This document shows positions 52,548 to 61,891 of a stretch of 64,000 bases of DNA, piece after piece. Numbering within the stretch: the first letter of the stretch is position 1; the number at the start of each line of letters is the position of its first letter. The notes under the pieces were generated by a model. It worked only from the letters and a program-made list of their open reading frames with translations. It was not told the origin of the DNA and ran no database searches. Source of the DNA: Shouchella patagoniensis (lineage in GTDB: Bacteria; Bacillota; Bacilli; Bacillales; Bacillaceae_D); NCBI RefSeq assembly GCF_002019705.1, contig NZ_KV917377.1, positions 62,001 to 126,000 on the forward strand, read 5' to 3'. The position numbers and the translations under genes were made by a program.

Positions 52548-52581
52548 AAAAAAGTCGCCTTTATTTGCAAAGGCGGCTTTT
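52548..52581. terminator. Bidirectional terminator between the aminotransferase gene and htpX
   Basis: AAAAGTCGCCTTT pairs (one G-U) with AAAGGCGGCTTTT around a short loop; A and T runs on both sides. Confidence 0.88.
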
Positions 52582-53455
52582 ACATTGCTCGAAGTCTCCG
52601 AACACGTTCTTCAGGTCTTGGGTGTGTTGAAAACAGAGTTGCCGCTTTCTTTTTTAATGGATCGGCAAAGTACAGCGAAGCCGTCGAACTAGATGCTTCT
52701 TCAACTGGACTTGAGTTACCAGTAATATTTTCCAGAGCGGAGGCTAGTGCTTCTGGGTTACGAGTTAATTCAACAGCACTCGCATCAGCTAAGTATTCTC
52801 TGTTCCGTGAAATAGCCAGTTGCATAATTATTGCAACTAGTGGAGCGAGAAGCACAAGTACTAAAGCGAGAACAAGAATAAGTGGATGTTTATTATTGTT
52901 ATTTCGTCCACCTGAAAAGATAAAGAAACGCATGCCAATATCGCTTAATATAGCGATTGCGGAGACAAGTGCTACAGCAATCGTGGACAAACGTATATCA
53001 TAATTGCGAACATGTGCTATCTCATGAGCGAGAACTCCTTCTATTTCTTCTCGAGATAAGCGCTTCATTAAGCCGGTAGTAACTGCGACGGCTCCTGATT
53101 TAGGTGAGATGCCTGTTGCGAATGCATTGGGGCTCTCATCTTCAATTATAAATATACGTGGCATAGGAATCCGAGCCGCAATTGAAAGTCCTTCAACTGT
53201 GTGCCAGAGAAATGCTTGATCCTTAGATGAAGTGATTTCTCTGGCATGATTCATTCTCATCACTACATTTGTACTTGTAGATATCATAAATATCGTGTAA
53301 AAAGTGGCGATGACGGCTGCAAAAAGTGCGCCGCTTAAATAATCACCTGTGCGGATGTAGGTAATTGCAGCACCTATTAATAATACGATAATCACAAAAG
53401 CTAAAACGAGGAATACCGTGTTACGTTTGTTTCGAGAAATTTGAGTATAGAACAA
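52580..53455 (-). CDS. htpX: M48-family membrane metalloprotease HtpX
   Basis: This 291-residue protein has two N-terminal membrane helices (about 12-33 and 40-62), the zinc motif HEIAH (His144, Glu145, His148), two further hydrophobic segments and the third ligand Glu in NREYLADASAVEL. HtpX degrades damaged membrane proteins. It lies 14 bases downstream of lemA, a pairing seen in many bacteria. Confidence 0.93.
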   Translation of the reverse strand: MFYTQISRNKRNTVFLVLAFVIIVLLIGAAITYIRTGDYLSGALFAAVIATFYTIFMISTSTNVVMRMNHAREITSSKDQAFLWHTVEGLSIAARIPMPRIFIIEDESPNAFATGISPKSGAVAVTTGLMKRLSREEIEGVLAHEIAHVRNYDIRLSTIAVALVSAIAILSDIGMRFFIFSGGRNNNNKHPLILVLALVLVLLAPLVAIIMQLAISRNREYLADASAVELTRNPEALASALENITGNSSPVEEASSSTASLYFADPLKKKAATLFSTHPRPEERVRRLRAM

Positions 53456-53469
53456 ACAGCGTCACTCCC

Positions 53470-54021
53470 CTAAAAGCGAACTTGTACTGGTTCTTTTTCT
53501 TCATCTGGTATATCAAGCATGTCATTACGAAGAAAAGAATGCATATTGGCTACGATATTTGAAGGAAAAGACTCAATTTTTGTATTGTAGCGCATAACCA
53601 TTGAATTATAAGCTTGACGAGCGTAGGATATTTTGTTTTCAGTGCCCGCAAGTTCCTCTTGTAATTGCAGGAAATTTTGATTGGCTTTTAAATCTGGATA
53701 AGACTCACTTAGAGCAAATAACTGCCGTAAAAGTCCACTTAATTCGGCATCTTGTTCAACCCTCTCATTCCTAGTGGCGTTTGGTTCTGCAATCACATTT
53801 CGAGCTTCAATGACTTTAGTTAATGTTTCTTGCTCGTGTTTTGCATAGCCCTTTACCGTTTCAACTAAGTTAGGGATTAGATCATATCTTCTTTTTAACT
53901 GTACATCAATTTGAGCCCAGGATTCTTCTGCCCAATTTCGGTGCTTTACCAATGAGTTGTAACTTGTAATCCATACAAGTGCAATACCTGTAACGATCCC
54001 AATAATCACAATTCCTATCAT
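53470..54021 (-). CDS. lemA: LemA-family protein
   Basis: This roughly 183-residue protein has one N-terminal membrane helix followed by the long alpha-helical LemA domain (SYNSLVKHRNWAEESWAQID, then QLKRRYDLIPNLVETVKGYA split by a few residues, and YNTKIESFPSNIVA). Function is unknown, but genetic pairing with htpX is common. Start choice is uncertain: ATG at 54021 or GTG at 54024 are well spaced from GAGGTGA, whereas the longer GTG at 54036 overlaps that site. Confidence 0.9.
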   Translation of the reverse strand: MIGIVIIGIVTGIALVWITSYNSLVKHRNWAEESWAQIDVQLKRRYDLIPNLVETVKGYAKHEQETLTKVIEARNVIAEPNATRNERVEQDAELSGLLRQLFALSESYPDLKANQNFLQLQEELAGTENKISYARQAYNSMVMRYNTKIESFPSNIVANMHSFLRNDMLDIPDEEKEPVQVRF

Positions 54022-54166
54022 CACGATGTCGTTCACCTCTTTTATTTTTATCTACGTTAATGACTCTAAAAGGGTTCCCTATTTAAAAAAGTTTAGCATG
54101 ATTAAAAGAATGAAGTAAATTATGTGCATAGTTGTGTAAAGAATCCATATGTTGAAGAGAAAAGAT

Positions 54167-54195
54167 TTGACTTAAATAATGGAGTACGATACGAT
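54167..54195 (+). promoter_or_regulatory. Sigma-A promoter of the acyl-CoA degradation operon
   Basis: TTGACT and TACGAT have a 17-base spacer; a cre site begins three bases after the -10. Confidence 0.65.
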
Positions 54196-54197
54196 TT

Positions 54198-54211
54198 TGG
54201 TAGCGCTTACA
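54198..54211. promoter_or_regulatory. cre site of the acyl-CoA degradation operon
   Basis: TGGTAGCGCTTACA fits TGWNANCGNTNWCA with one mismatch and covers the expected transcription start, as in CcpA-repressed operons. Confidence 0.75.
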
Positions 54212-54268
54212 AAAAGTAATGCGTTTTACTGAACGACCGCTCAGAAGATGAGAGAAGGGGCAAAAACT

Positions 54269-55411
54269 ATGATATTAACTAAAGATCAAACGATGGTACG
54301 CGATATGGTGAGGCAATTCGCAAGAAAAGAGATTGCACCACTTGCACCTGAATTAGACAAGGACTCACGTTTTGCGACTGATGTGTTCAAAAAGATGGGC
54401 GAGTTAGGCATTCTGGGTATTCCTTTTCCTGAAGCGTATGGGGGTTCAGGCGGAGATACGGTTTCTTACGCGCTTGCAGTAGAAGAAATTGGTTATGCGT
54501 GTGGCGGCACGGGGCTTAGTTATGCAGCAGCAGTGTCTCTTGGAGCAAGTCCAATTTTTTATTACGGAACAGAGGAACAAAAGAAAGAACACTTAACTCC
54601 GCTAGCTGCGGGTGAATCACTTGGCGCTTTTGGTCTAACAGAGCCAAATGCGGGTTCCGATGCGGGCGGCACGCAAACAAAGGCTAGATTGGATGGGAAT
54701 GAATATGTTATCAACGGTGAAAAATGCTGGATAACAAATGCTGAATATTCAAGAACAGTGATTGTTACCGCAGTAACAGGAACCCGTGAAAATGGGAAAA
54801 AAATGATATCGGCTTTTATAGTCCCAACGAATACGCCTGGTTTTAAGATTAGTTCTAATTACGACAAAATGGGCGTGCGAGCTTCAAATACGTGCGAGCT
54901 TATTTTGGAGGATGTCAGAGTACCTAAAGAGAATCTGTTAGGTGATCCTCAAAAAGGCTTTAGCCAATTTCTCTATACACTTGATGGAGGACGAATCTCA
55001 ATCGCTGCTTTGGCAGTAGGCATTGCTCAATCAGCTTTTGACCGAGCACTTGCCTATGCCAACGAACGGAAACAATTTGGAGTAACGATTGGTTCGTTTC
55101 AAGCGATTCAATTTAAACTTGCAGATATGGCTATGGAAATTGAGCTTGCTCGTAATATGGTTCATAAATCAGCTGTTTTAAAAGACCGTGGAGAAGCCTT
55201 TGGTAAAGAAGCGGCATATGCAAAATTATTTGCCTCAGAGATGGCTACAAGGACTTGTAATCAAGCATTGCAAATACATGGTGGATATGGATACATGCGT
55301 GAATATGAAGTAGAACGAATGCTTCGAGATGCTAAACTTCTCGAAATTGGTGAAGGGACATCAGAAATTCAACGTCTAGTTATAGCAAGACATTTAGGGT
55401 TAGGCAAATAA
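54269..55411 (+). CDS. yngJ: Acyl-CoA dehydrogenase, YngJ/isovaleryl-CoA type
   Basis: This 380-residue flavoenzyme introduces a 2,3 double bond into acyl-CoA. It has [19 protein letters not shown] near residue 124, [11 protein letters not shown] for FAD, the ERKQFG motif near 272, and [23 protein letters not shown] with [12 protein letters not shown] (as [12 protein letters not shown]), where the catalytic Glu region lies near 365. The operon context with an MCC-type carboxylase and enoyl-CoA hydratase suggests isovaleryl-CoA or a related branched acyl-CoA as substrate. ATG at 54269 follows GAGAAGGGGC; an upstream in-frame ATG is less well placed. Confidence 0.9.
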   Translation: MILTKDQTMVRDMVRQFARKEIAPLAPELDKDSRFATDVFKKMGELGILGIPFPEAYGGSGGDTVSYALAVEEIGYACGGTGLSYAAAVSLGASPIFYYGTEEQKKEHLTPLAAGESLGAFGLTEPNAGSDAGGTQTKARLDGNEYVINGEKCWITNAEYSRTVIVTAVTGTRENGKKMISAFIVPTNTPGFKISSNYDKMGVRASNTCELILEDVRVPKENLLGDPQKGFSQFLYTLDGGRISIAALAVGIAQSAFDRALAYANERKQFGVTIGSFQAIQFKLADMAMEIELARNMVHKSAVLKDRGEAFGKEAAYAKLFASEMATRTCNQALQIHGGYGYMREYEVERMLRDAKLLEIGEGTSEIQRLVIARHLGLGK

Positions 55412-55437
55412 TGATGAGCAACTAGGAGGGAGACCTG

Positions 55438-56799
55438 ATGATTCAATCGATTTTAATAGCAAACCGAGGTGAAATTGCTTCACGGATTATTCGAACTTGT
55501 CAAAAGATGGGCATCAAGACGGTTTCAGTTTATTCAGACGCTGATAAACAAGCAGAGCATGTCCAAATAGCTGATCGTGCTTTCCATGTGGGTCCTTCTA
55601 GAGTTCATGAGAGTTATCTAAATCAAGAGACCATTATAGCTTGTGCGAAAGAAGCTGATGTAGACGCCATTCATCCTGGATATGGTTTATTAAGTGAGCA
55701 ATCTTCCTTTGCAGAGAATTGCGAGAAGAATGGGTTCATCTTTATTGGTCCTAATGCAAACTCAATTTCATTAATGGGTGATAAGCTCCAAGCGCGTGAA
55801 ACAATGGTTCATGCAGGAATACCCGTTGTGCCAGGTAGCGCTGATTTACAATCAAAAGAAGCGGTTGTTGAAGAAGCAAAAAAAATTGGTTATCCAGTTA
55901 TGTTAAAAGCGGCATCGGGAGGAGGAGGCATAGGCATTGATATTTGTCACACAGACGAAGAGTGTCGCAATGCTTATGAGAAAAACAAAAAGAAAGCTGC
56001 GATGTTTTTTGGTGATGGATCCCTTTATTTAGAAAAAGGGCTTGTGAATCCACGTCATATAGAAGTTCAAGTTATAGCAGATAAAAGTGGAAACATCTTA
56101 ACAGTTGGAGAAAGAGATTGTTCAATTCAAAGGAGACATCAAAAAATTGTAGAAGAAGCGCCAGCTTTAGATTTATCAGAGAACACTCGAGAAAAAATGT
56201 ATCACATTGCTAAAAAAGCGGTCAGTGCGATTGGATACGAAAATGCAGGAACAATTGAATTTCTAGTAGACGAAGACGAAATGTTTTATTTTTTAGAAAT
56301 GAACACACGGTTGCAAGTGGAGCATCCAGTAACTGAAGAAGTTTTTGGGGTTGACTTAGTTGAATGGCAGATCCGAATTGCTGCAGGAGAAGATTTACCT
56401 TGGAAACAAGAAGATATGAATGCCAAAGGGCATGCGATTGAAGTTCGAGTTTATGCCGAAGACCCAGTGCGTTTTTTGCCCTCTCCAGGAACCATTACGG
56501 AAATTCAAAAACCTGATGGAACAGGGGTTCGACATGAATGCCCGGTTAAAACTGGAAGTGTGATCACACCTTTTTACGATCCGATGATTGCAAAAATGAT
56601 TATAAAAGGTAGAAATAGAGTTGAAGCAATTGAACAGTTAACTAGGGCTTTAGAAACTTATCGCATTAGTGGAATTAAAACAAACTTAGCTACATTACGT
56701 GGAATTGTGAACCACCCTGCTTTTAAAAAAGGAAATGTAAATACATCGTTTATGACAGTTTATGGGAATGAGTTGCGTTTAGAGGAGGAGAATAAATGA
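55438..56799 (+). CDS. yngH: Biotin carboxylase subunit of an acyl-CoA carboxylase
   Basis: This 453-residue ATP-grasp enzyme carboxylates carrier-bound biotin. It has ILIANRGEIASRIIRT at the start, HPGYGLLSEQSSFAE near 80, the ATP loop KAASGGGGIGI near 158, and the catalytic EMNTRLQVEHPVTEE near 288. It is of AccC length but lies with a separate carrier and carboxyltransferase, matching B. subtilis YngH and the methylcrotonyl-CoA carboxylase type. Its end overlaps the carrier gene by four bases. Confidence 0.92.
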   Translation: MIQSILIANRGEIASRIIRTCQKMGIKTVSVYSDADKQAEHVQIADRAFHVGPSRVHESYLNQETIIACAKEADVDAIHPGYGLLSEQSSFAENCEKNGFIFIGPNANSISLMGDKLQARETMVHAGIPVVPGSADLQSKEAVVEEAKKIGYPVMLKAASGGGGIGIDICHTDEECRNAYEKNKKKAAMFFGDGSLYLEKGLVNPRHIEVQVIADKSGNILTVGERDCSIQRRHQKIVEEAPALDLSENTREKMYHIAKKAVSAIGYENAGTIEFLVDEDEMFYFLEMNTRLQVEHPVTEEVFGVDLVEWQIRIAAGEDLPWKQEDMNAKGHAIEVRVYAEDPVRFLPSPGTITEIQKPDGTGVRHECPVKTGSVITPFYDPMIAKMIIKGRNRVEAIEQLTRALETYRISGIKTNLATLRGIVNHPAFKKGNVNTSFMTVYGNELRLEEENK

Positions 56800-57008
56800 A
56801 ACAAATAACAGCGACCATGGCAGGAAATGTTTGGAAAGTGACTGTGCAACTTGGAGATACCGTTGAAGTTGGTCAAGAAGTAGCCATTTTAGAATCAATG
56901 AAAATGGAAATTCCAATAGAAGCAGAAGTAGAAGGTAAAGTTAAAGCGATTCAAAAGCCGGAAGGGGAATTCGTTAATGAGGGAGACGTGTTAATTGAGC
57001 TTGAATAA
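56796..57008 (+). CDS. yngHB: Stand-alone biotin carrier protein
   Basis: This 70-residue protein is a single biotinyl domain with the biotinylation site ESMKMEI, Lys36. It shuttles carboxybiotin between the carboxylase and the carboxyltransferase of this operon. The ATG overlaps the stop of the carboxylase gene (ATGA), and the 3' end overlaps the hydratase gene by 14 bases, so all are translationally coupled. Confidence 0.93.
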   Translation: MKQITATMAGNVWKVTVQLGDTVEVGQEVAILESMKMEIPIEAEVEGKVKAIQKPEGEFVNEGDVLIELE

Positions 57009-57783
57009 CAGCTTGGTATTATTTGAAGAACAAGAGCATATTGGAATCATTACACTTAATCGACCTAACGCAGCTAATGCTTTATCAAAAAAGTTATTGG
57101 ATGAACTCATGCATGTTTGTTCATTAATAGCCAGCAAAGCTACTATTCGAGTTGTTGTTTTAAGGTCGGCAGGAGATAAAATTTTTTGTGCAGGAGCTGA
57201 TTTAAAAGAGCGAGCTGAAATGCAAGAGGAAGAAGTTTTTGATGCAGTCAAAAAAATCTCTAAAACAATAGAAACTATTGCTGCATTACCTCAACCAGTT
57301 ATCGTGGAAGCAAATGGAAGTGCTTTTGGAGGTGGTCTTGAACTCTGTCTGGCTTGTGATGTACGTGTATTTTCTGAAGAGGCATACTACGGTTTAACTG
57401 AAACGAGTCTGGCAATCATTCCAGGAGCTGGTGGTACTCAACGGTTACCCCGTCTCATCGGAGAAGGGCGCGCAAAAGAAATGATTTATACTTCTAAGAG
57501 AATAACTGGAACGATCGCTTTAAGTTACGGTATGTGTGAGTATGCAGTTTCAGCGAAGGATACATCAAGAATAACCATGGACCTTGCAAAACAAATGGCA
57601 AGTAATGGACCACTTGCTTTAAGGGCAGCCAAGCATGCAATGGTAACAGGTCGTTCTCTTCCATTAGCAGAGGCTTTGGATAAAGAAAAAGAAGCGTATA
57701 GCAGCTTATTAAATACGAAAGACCGCTTAGAAGGCTTACTTGCATTTAAAGAGAAACGAAAAGCATCTTATCAAGGACACTAG
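56995..57783 (+). CDS. yngF: Enoyl-CoA hydratase/isomerase-family protein
   Basis: This 262-residue crotonase-fold enzyme has the oxyanion-hole segments FCAGADLKERAEM near residue 64 and NGSAFGGGLELCLACDVRV near 105, with the catalytic Glu region TETSLAIIPGAGGTQRLPR near 136. In leucine breakdown such an enzyme hydrates methylglutaconyl-CoA to HMG-CoA; other enoyl-CoAs are possible. TTG at 56995 is chosen because GAGGGAG lies nine bases before it, inside the carrier gene. Confidence 0.9.
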   Translation: MSLNNSLVLFEEQEHIGIITLNRPNAANALSKKLLDELMHVCSLIASKATIRVVVLRSAGDKIFCAGADLKERAEMQEEEVFDAVKKISKTIETIAALPQPVIVEANGSAFGGGLELCLACDVRVFSEEAYYGLTETSLAIIPGAGGTQRLPRLIGEGRAKEMIYTSKRITGTIALSYGMCEYAVSAKDTSRITMDLAKQMASNGPLALRAAKHAMVTGRSLPLAEALDKEKEAYSSLLNTKDRLEGLLAFKEKRKASYQGH

Positions 57784-57794
57784 GAGTGAATGTG

Positions 57795-59324
57795 ATGAAG
57801 ACGGAAGAAGTGAAGACAGAAAAAGAGGCTTTTCTTTATAAAGGAGGGCAACAAAAATACCATAAGCAGAACTCGGAAAAAGGGAAATTATTTGTTCGTG
57901 ATCGGCTAACACTTCTACTTGATAATGGTTTGACAACCGAAGATGGATTATTTGCAAATAGTGAAGCAGAAGGATTACCTGCGGATGGTGTGATCTGTGG
58001 AATGGGAACAATCGATGGCAAATCGGTTTGTGTAATGGCAAATGATTCGACAGTTAAAGCTGGTTCATGGGGTTCCAGAACAGTTGAAAAAATCATTCGA
58101 ATTCAGGAAACAGCAGAAAAACTTAGTGTGCCGATGCTGTATTTAGTTGATTCAGCTGGAGCAAGAATTACGGATCAAGTGGAAATGTTTCCAGGTAGAA
58201 GAGGTGCAGGGAGAATATTTCACAACCAAGTAAAACTATCCGGTAAAATTCCACAAGTGTGCATATTATTTGGACCTTCAGCAGCAGGTGGAGCTTATAT
58301 ACCAGCTTTTTGTGATGTTGTGATAATGGTTGACGGAAATGCTTCTATGTATTTAGGGTCACCGAGGATGGCTCAAATGGTAATTGGAGAAAATGTATCG
58401 CTTGAAGAAATGGGTGGTGCTGCTATGCATTGTTCCGTTTCTGGCTGTGGCGATATTTTAGCGAGAAATGAACACGAAGCGATTTCACAAGCGAGAGCTT
58501 ATTTAAGTTATATGCCAAAAAGTTATAAAGAGAAACCTTCAATTTCTGAAGCATTGTCACCTAAAGATTTGCCGAAAACAATTGAAGAAATCATACCAGC
58601 CAATCAAAATGCGCCATTTAATATGTATGATTTACTAGACCGTCTCATTGATAACGATAGTTTCTTTGAAATTAAAAAAAGATTTGCTCCAGAACTAATT
58701 ACTGGTTTAGCTCGTTTAAATGGGCGTGTTATTGGAATTATAGCTAATCAGCCAAAAGCAAAGGGAGGTGTCCTTTTTCATGATTCCGCTGACAAAGCTG
58801 CTCGATTCATTACGTTATGCGATGCATTCCATATTCCTTTGCTGTTCTTAGCCGATATACCAGGATTTATGATTGGTACAAAAGTGGAAAGAGCTGGCAT
58901 TATACGTCATGGCGCAAAAATGATTACTGCAATGGCACAAGCAACAGTACCAAAAATTTCAGTGATTGTGCGAAAAGCTTATGGTGCTGGGCTTTATGCG
59001 ATGGCTGGGCCTGCATTCGACCCTGATTGTTGTTTAGCATTGCCGCAAGCTCAAATAGCGGTTATGGGACCAGAAGCGGCAGTTAATGCGGTTTATGCGA
59101 ATAAAATAGCGGAGTTACCTGAAGAAGAAAGACAAACATTTATAGAAGAAAAACGACGAGAGTACAAGGAGAATATTAATATTTATCGACTAGCATCAGA
59201 GCTAGTAATTGATGGCATCGTAAATGGCAATGATTTGAGAAGGGAATTAATTGACAGGTTTAAGCTTTATGAGAGCAAAGATATCATATTCACAGACCGA
59301 AAACATCCTGTTTACCCGGTTTAA
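57795..59324 (+). CDS. yngE: Acyl-CoA carboxylase carboxyltransferase subunit (methylcrotonyl/propionyl type)
   Basis: This 509-residue protein fuses N- and C-terminal carboxyltransferase halves. It has LYLVDSAGARITDQVEMFPG near 115, GPSAAGGAYIPAF near 158, and the second-half motifs ADIPGFMIGTKVERAGIIRHGA and AYGAGLYAMAGPAFDP. It transfers carboxyl from biotin to acyl-CoA, most likely 3-methylcrotonyl-CoA given the acyl-CoA dehydrogenase and hydratase beside it. ATG at 57795 is well spaced from AGGAG; the GTG nine bases earlier is not. It is the last gene of the operon. Confidence 0.92.
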   Translation: MKTEEVKTEKEAFLYKGGQQKYHKQNSEKGKLFVRDRLTLLLDNGLTTEDGLFANSEAEGLPADGVICGMGTIDGKSVCVMANDSTVKAGSWGSRTVEKIIRIQETAEKLSVPMLYLVDSAGARITDQVEMFPGRRGAGRIFHNQVKLSGKIPQVCILFGPSAAGGAYIPAFCDVVIMVDGNASMYLGSPRMAQMVIGENVSLEEMGGAAMHCSVSGCGDILARNEHEAISQARAYLSYMPKSYKEKPSISEALSPKDLPKTIEEIIPANQNAPFNMYDLLDRLIDNDSFFEIKKRFAPELITGLARLNGRVIGIIANQPKAKGGVLFHDSADKAARFITLCDAFHIPLLFLADIPGFMIGTKVERAGIIRHGAKMITAMAQATVPKISVIVRKAYGAGLYAMAGPAFDPDCCLALPQAQIAVMGPEAAVNAVYANKIAELPEEERQTFIEEKRREYKENINIYRLASELVIDGIVNGNDLRRELIDRFKLYESKDIIFTDRKHPVYPV

Positions 59325-59434
59325 AATAAAAGAAACCATCTATCGAGTGAATGTAGACTGAATTAGATATTAATTCGGGTCTTCCACTGGTATGTGGTTT
59401 CCTTTTATTTCCTTTAAAAAATATATAATTATGT

Positions 59435-59464
59435 ACATAGAAATAGAGTGTGCGAGACATTCTA
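59435..59464 (+). promoter_or_regulatory. Sigma-G promoter of the SASP gene
   Basis: ACATA, an 18-base spacer and CATTCTA; the -10 fits the forespore consensus CATWHTA fully and the -35 fits GHATR at four of five positions. Confidence 0.7.
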
Positions 59465-59488
59465 TTATCACACAGGGAGGTGAAACAA

Positions 59489-59695
59489 ATGGCAAATAAC
59501 AATAGTTCAAACAACCTTGTTGTACCTGGCGTACAACAAGCAATCGATCAAATGAAATATGAAATTGCTTCAGAATTCGGAGTAAACCTTGGTGGAGACA
59601 CTACTTCTCGTGCAAACGGGTCTGTAGGTGGAGAAATCACAAAGCGTCTAGTTCAAATGGCTGAACAACAACTTGGTGGCGGCTACCAAAAGTAA
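59489..59695 (+). CDS. Alpha/beta-type small acid-soluble spore protein
   Basis: This 68-residue protein coats and protects DNA in the dormant spore. It has the germination protease cleavage region YEIASEFGV near residue 27 and the second conserved block [19 protein letters not shown]. The N-terminus ([20 protein letters not shown]) is typical. ATG at 59489 follows GGGAGGTGA; an upstream GTG/ATG would extend into the promoter. Its sigma-G-type promoter fits forespore expression. Bacilli have several such genes, so a specific symbol is not given. Confidence 0.95.
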   Translation: MANNNSSNNLVVPGVQQAIDQMKYEIASEFGVNLGGDTTSRANGSVGGEITKRLVQMAEQQLGGGYQK

Positions 59696-59713
59696 TTTCA
59701 TATATTGGAATGA

Positions 59714-59743
59714 AAAAGAGGCGATTAATTCGCCTCTTTTCTG
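59714..59743. terminator. Bidirectional terminator between the SASP gene and msmX
   Basis: AAAAGAGGCGA pairs perfectly with TCGCCTCTTTT around TTAAT. Confidence 0.9.
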
Positions 59744-59745
59744 TT

Positions 59746-60843
59746 TTATCGAATTCGTTGTTCGTTTTCAGGATTAAAGAAGTGGGCTTTATTCATATTA
59801 AATGCTAGCTCAATTGTATCGCCGCTTTGTGCTGTCGTACGTGAATCTACACGGGCTACAAATTCTTGTCCTTCAATAGAAGAATATAAGACAGTTTCTG
59901 CACCCGTTAATTCAGCTACATCAATTAAAGCATTAATCTTTGTGTCTTCTGAAGAAGAGATAAACACGGGTTCATCATGAATATCTTCAGGACGAATGCC
60001 TAAAATGAGTTCTTTGTCTAAGAATCCCTGTTCTCTAAGGACAGAAAGTTTTCCTTCTGGAACACGAATGCGTTGGTCATTAATAAGGAAATTATTCCCA
60101 TCGAGTTTACCTGATAAAAAGTTCATTGAAGGTGATCCAATAAAACCACCAACAAAAACATTTTCGGGATTATCATAAACATCTTTAGGTGTTCCTATTT
60201 GTTGAATAAACCCATCTTTCATAATGACAATGCGTGTAGCCATTGTCATCGCTTCTGTTTGGTCATGAGTAACGTAAATCGTTGTTGTTTGTAGGCGTTT
60301 GTGAAGCTTGGTAATTTCTGCACGCATTTGCACACGCAATTTGGCATCAAGGTTTGATAAAGGCTCATCCATTAAGAATACTTGTGGATCACGAACGATT
60401 GCACGACCAAGGGCTACACGCTGGCGCTGCCCACCTGACATTGCTTTAGGTTTACGATCAAGCATTTCTTCAAGACCAAGTATCTTTGCAGCGTTATTTA
60501 CACGTGCTTTTATTTCATCTTTTTTGAATTTACGTAATTTTAAACCGAAGGCCATGTTATCATACACATTCATATGTGGGTAAAGAGCATAGTTTTGGAA
60601 AACCATTGCAATATCTCGGTCTTTAGGTGCGACATCATTCATGCGTTTATCACCAATGACAAGATCTCCTTGTGAAATCTCTTCCAGTCCGGCAATCATA
60701 CGTAGTGTAGTTGATTTTCCGCACCCAGATGGGCCAACAAATACGATAAACTCTTTATCTTCAATGTTAAGGTTAAAATCTGTTACTGCAGTTACGTCCC
60801 CATCATAAATTTTATAAACATTCTTTAATTCAATCGATGACAT
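59746..60843 (-). CDS. msmX: Multi-sugar ABC importer ATPase MsmX/UgpC type
   Basis: This 365-residue protein has the same length as B. subtilis MsmX, the shared ATPase that energises several oligosaccharide importers. It has Walker [10 protein letters not shown] near residue 37, signature [15 protein letters not shown] near 134, Walker [16 protein letters not shown] and a C-terminal TOBE-type regulatory region of about 120 residues ([13 protein letters not shown] onward). No permease genes lie next to it, as expected for a shared subunit. ATG at 60843 follows AAGGGGG; a TTG six bases earlier is less likely. Confidence 0.93.
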   Translation of the reverse strand: MSSIELKNVYKIYDGDVTAVTDFNLNIEDKEFIVFVGPSGCGKSTTLRMIAGLEEISQGDLVIGDKRMNDVAPKDRDIAMVFQNYALYPHMNVYDNMAFGLKLRKFKKDEIKARVNNAAKILGLEEMLDRKPKAMSGGQRQRVALGRAIVRDPQVFLMDEPLSNLDAKLRVQMRAEITKLHKRLQTTTIYVTHDQTEAMTMATRIVIMKDGFIQQIGTPKDVYDNPENVFVGGFIGSPSMNFLSGKLDGNNFLINDQRIRVPEGKLSVLREQGFLDKELILGIRPEDIHDEPVFISSSEDTKINALIDVAELTGAETVLYSSIEGQEFVARVDSRTTAQSGDTIELAFNMNKAHFFNPENEQRIR

Positions 60844-60915
60844 GTTCAAATCCCCCTTATACTGTTTAACTAATTAAATTGTAACCCCTTTCATTAATAA
60901 GAAGCTATGTCCAAA

Positions 60916-60948
60916 TTGCACAAAGAAAAAGGATATTCACTTGTGCAA
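60916..60948. repeat. Inverted repeat between the PucR-type gene and msmX
   Basis: TTGCACAA and TTGTGCAA are perfect eight-base arms, 17 bases apart, in the 117-base gap. With no convincing T-run after it on the minus strand, a regulatory site is as likely as a terminator. Confidence 0.4.
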
Positions 60949-60960
60949 AATGACAACGTT

Positions 60961-61821
60961 TTATTTTGGTGAAAGTAAGAGGGAAGTAAAAACAGCTTGA
61001 TAAAAATCGCGAATTTCAATTCCAGTTAACGTTTTAAACTTATCAAGTCGATATTGCAAGCTGTTTCTATGTAAATGTAGGGATTTTGCTGTCTGTGAAT
61101 TGTTTAAATTGTTTTGTAAGTAAACCCGAATTGTTTTAAGAAGCTCTTCATCTTCAATCACTTCAGGGGGCAAAAAATGTTGCTGCAATTTGTTAAAGAC
61201 GCTATCGGATATACTGTCCAATAATTCCGCTAGGCTTGCTTCAGATGCTGTAAACACTGTCTGAGCCGTTCGTTTTTTAAGCTTATGGGAAAACAATTCA
61301 GCTTCAAACTGGATAGCGTCATAAAGACGTGATCCTTTAGCAGGTACCCCCAAAAATAAGTGAACTTTCGTATAAAAATCGGCTTCGATTAATTCCACGA
61401 TTGCATGAAGGTCTAGGAAATCCCCATCTGACTTAAATAAAAGCAACCCTTTAGTTGCGGAGTTCCAAATTAGGTTCGTGTCAATGGGGAATGAGCTAAG
61501 AACAGCTTCTCGAAATGAAGAAACATCATCTAGACCATGTTCGAGCTGGAAATGCACAGTTGTATAAGCTGTCGATTCATCAGGATGAGGCCCATTAGCA
61601 TATAAAAATTGATACCAAGTCTTTTCTGTAGGTGTGTGGGGTTTAGGAACATTTGTTACTTCAGTAAACAATACTGAAAGTAGGAGTTGTTCACCTTCTG
61701 AAAGTTTGGTTCGATTAAAGTGAAAGAGGTCTTGTCCATATTGCAACGTCCAGCGCTCTTCTATAAGGTCGCTTTTTTTCCAAAGAGCATAATGAAACGT
61801 TGATTGAATAGTAGATTTCAT
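60961..61821 (-). CDS. PucR/CdaR-type transcriptional regulator
   Basis: This 286-residue protein ends in the PucR-family helix-turn-helix (NNLNNSQTAKSLHLHRNSLQY near residues 240-260, then RLDKFKTLTG). The first 230 residues form a diverged sensor region without a recognised ligand site. PucR-type proteins are usually activators of catabolic genes responding to purine, amino acid or sugar acid signals. The location upstream of msmX on the same strand suggests a link to carbohydrate uptake, which is inference. Confidence 0.82.
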   Translation of the reverse strand: MKSTIQSTFHYALWKKSDLIEERWTLQYGQDLFHFNRTKLSEGEQLLLSVLFTEVTNVPKPHTPTEKTWYQFLYANGPHPDESTAYTTVHFQLEHGLDDVSSFREAVLSSFPIDTNLIWNSATKGLLLFKSDGDFLDLHAIVELIEADFYTKVHLFLGVPAKGSRLYDAIQFEAELFSHKLKKRTAQTVFTASEASLAELLDSISDSVFNKLQQHFLPPEVIEDEELLKTIRVYLQNNLNNSQTAKSLHLHRNSLQYRLDKFKTLTGIEIRDFYQAVFTSLLLSPK

Positions 61822-61865
61822 ATTTTCACATACCTTTCAAACAGTTCATTCACTTCAGTATAACA

Positions 61866-61891
61866 GAAAAAAGAAGCCGTAGGAGGCTTCT
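61866..61891 (-). terminator. Terminator of the leftward 58-codon gene
   Basis: On the minus strand AGAAGCC pairs with GGCTTCT around six bases and is followed by six T; it begins at the stop codon. Confidence 0.8.

Noticed and set aside
52545-53003. Rightward open frame of 152 codons opposite htpX
   Set aside because: Composition is serine/alanine rich as expected for the antisense of a coding gene, it has no ribosome binding site and it covers the well-supported htpX gene.
59329-59415. Long-range GAAACCA/TGGTTTC pairing after the carboxyltransferase gene as a terminator
   Set aside because: The loop is large and the inner pairing weak, so I could not support it as a terminator.
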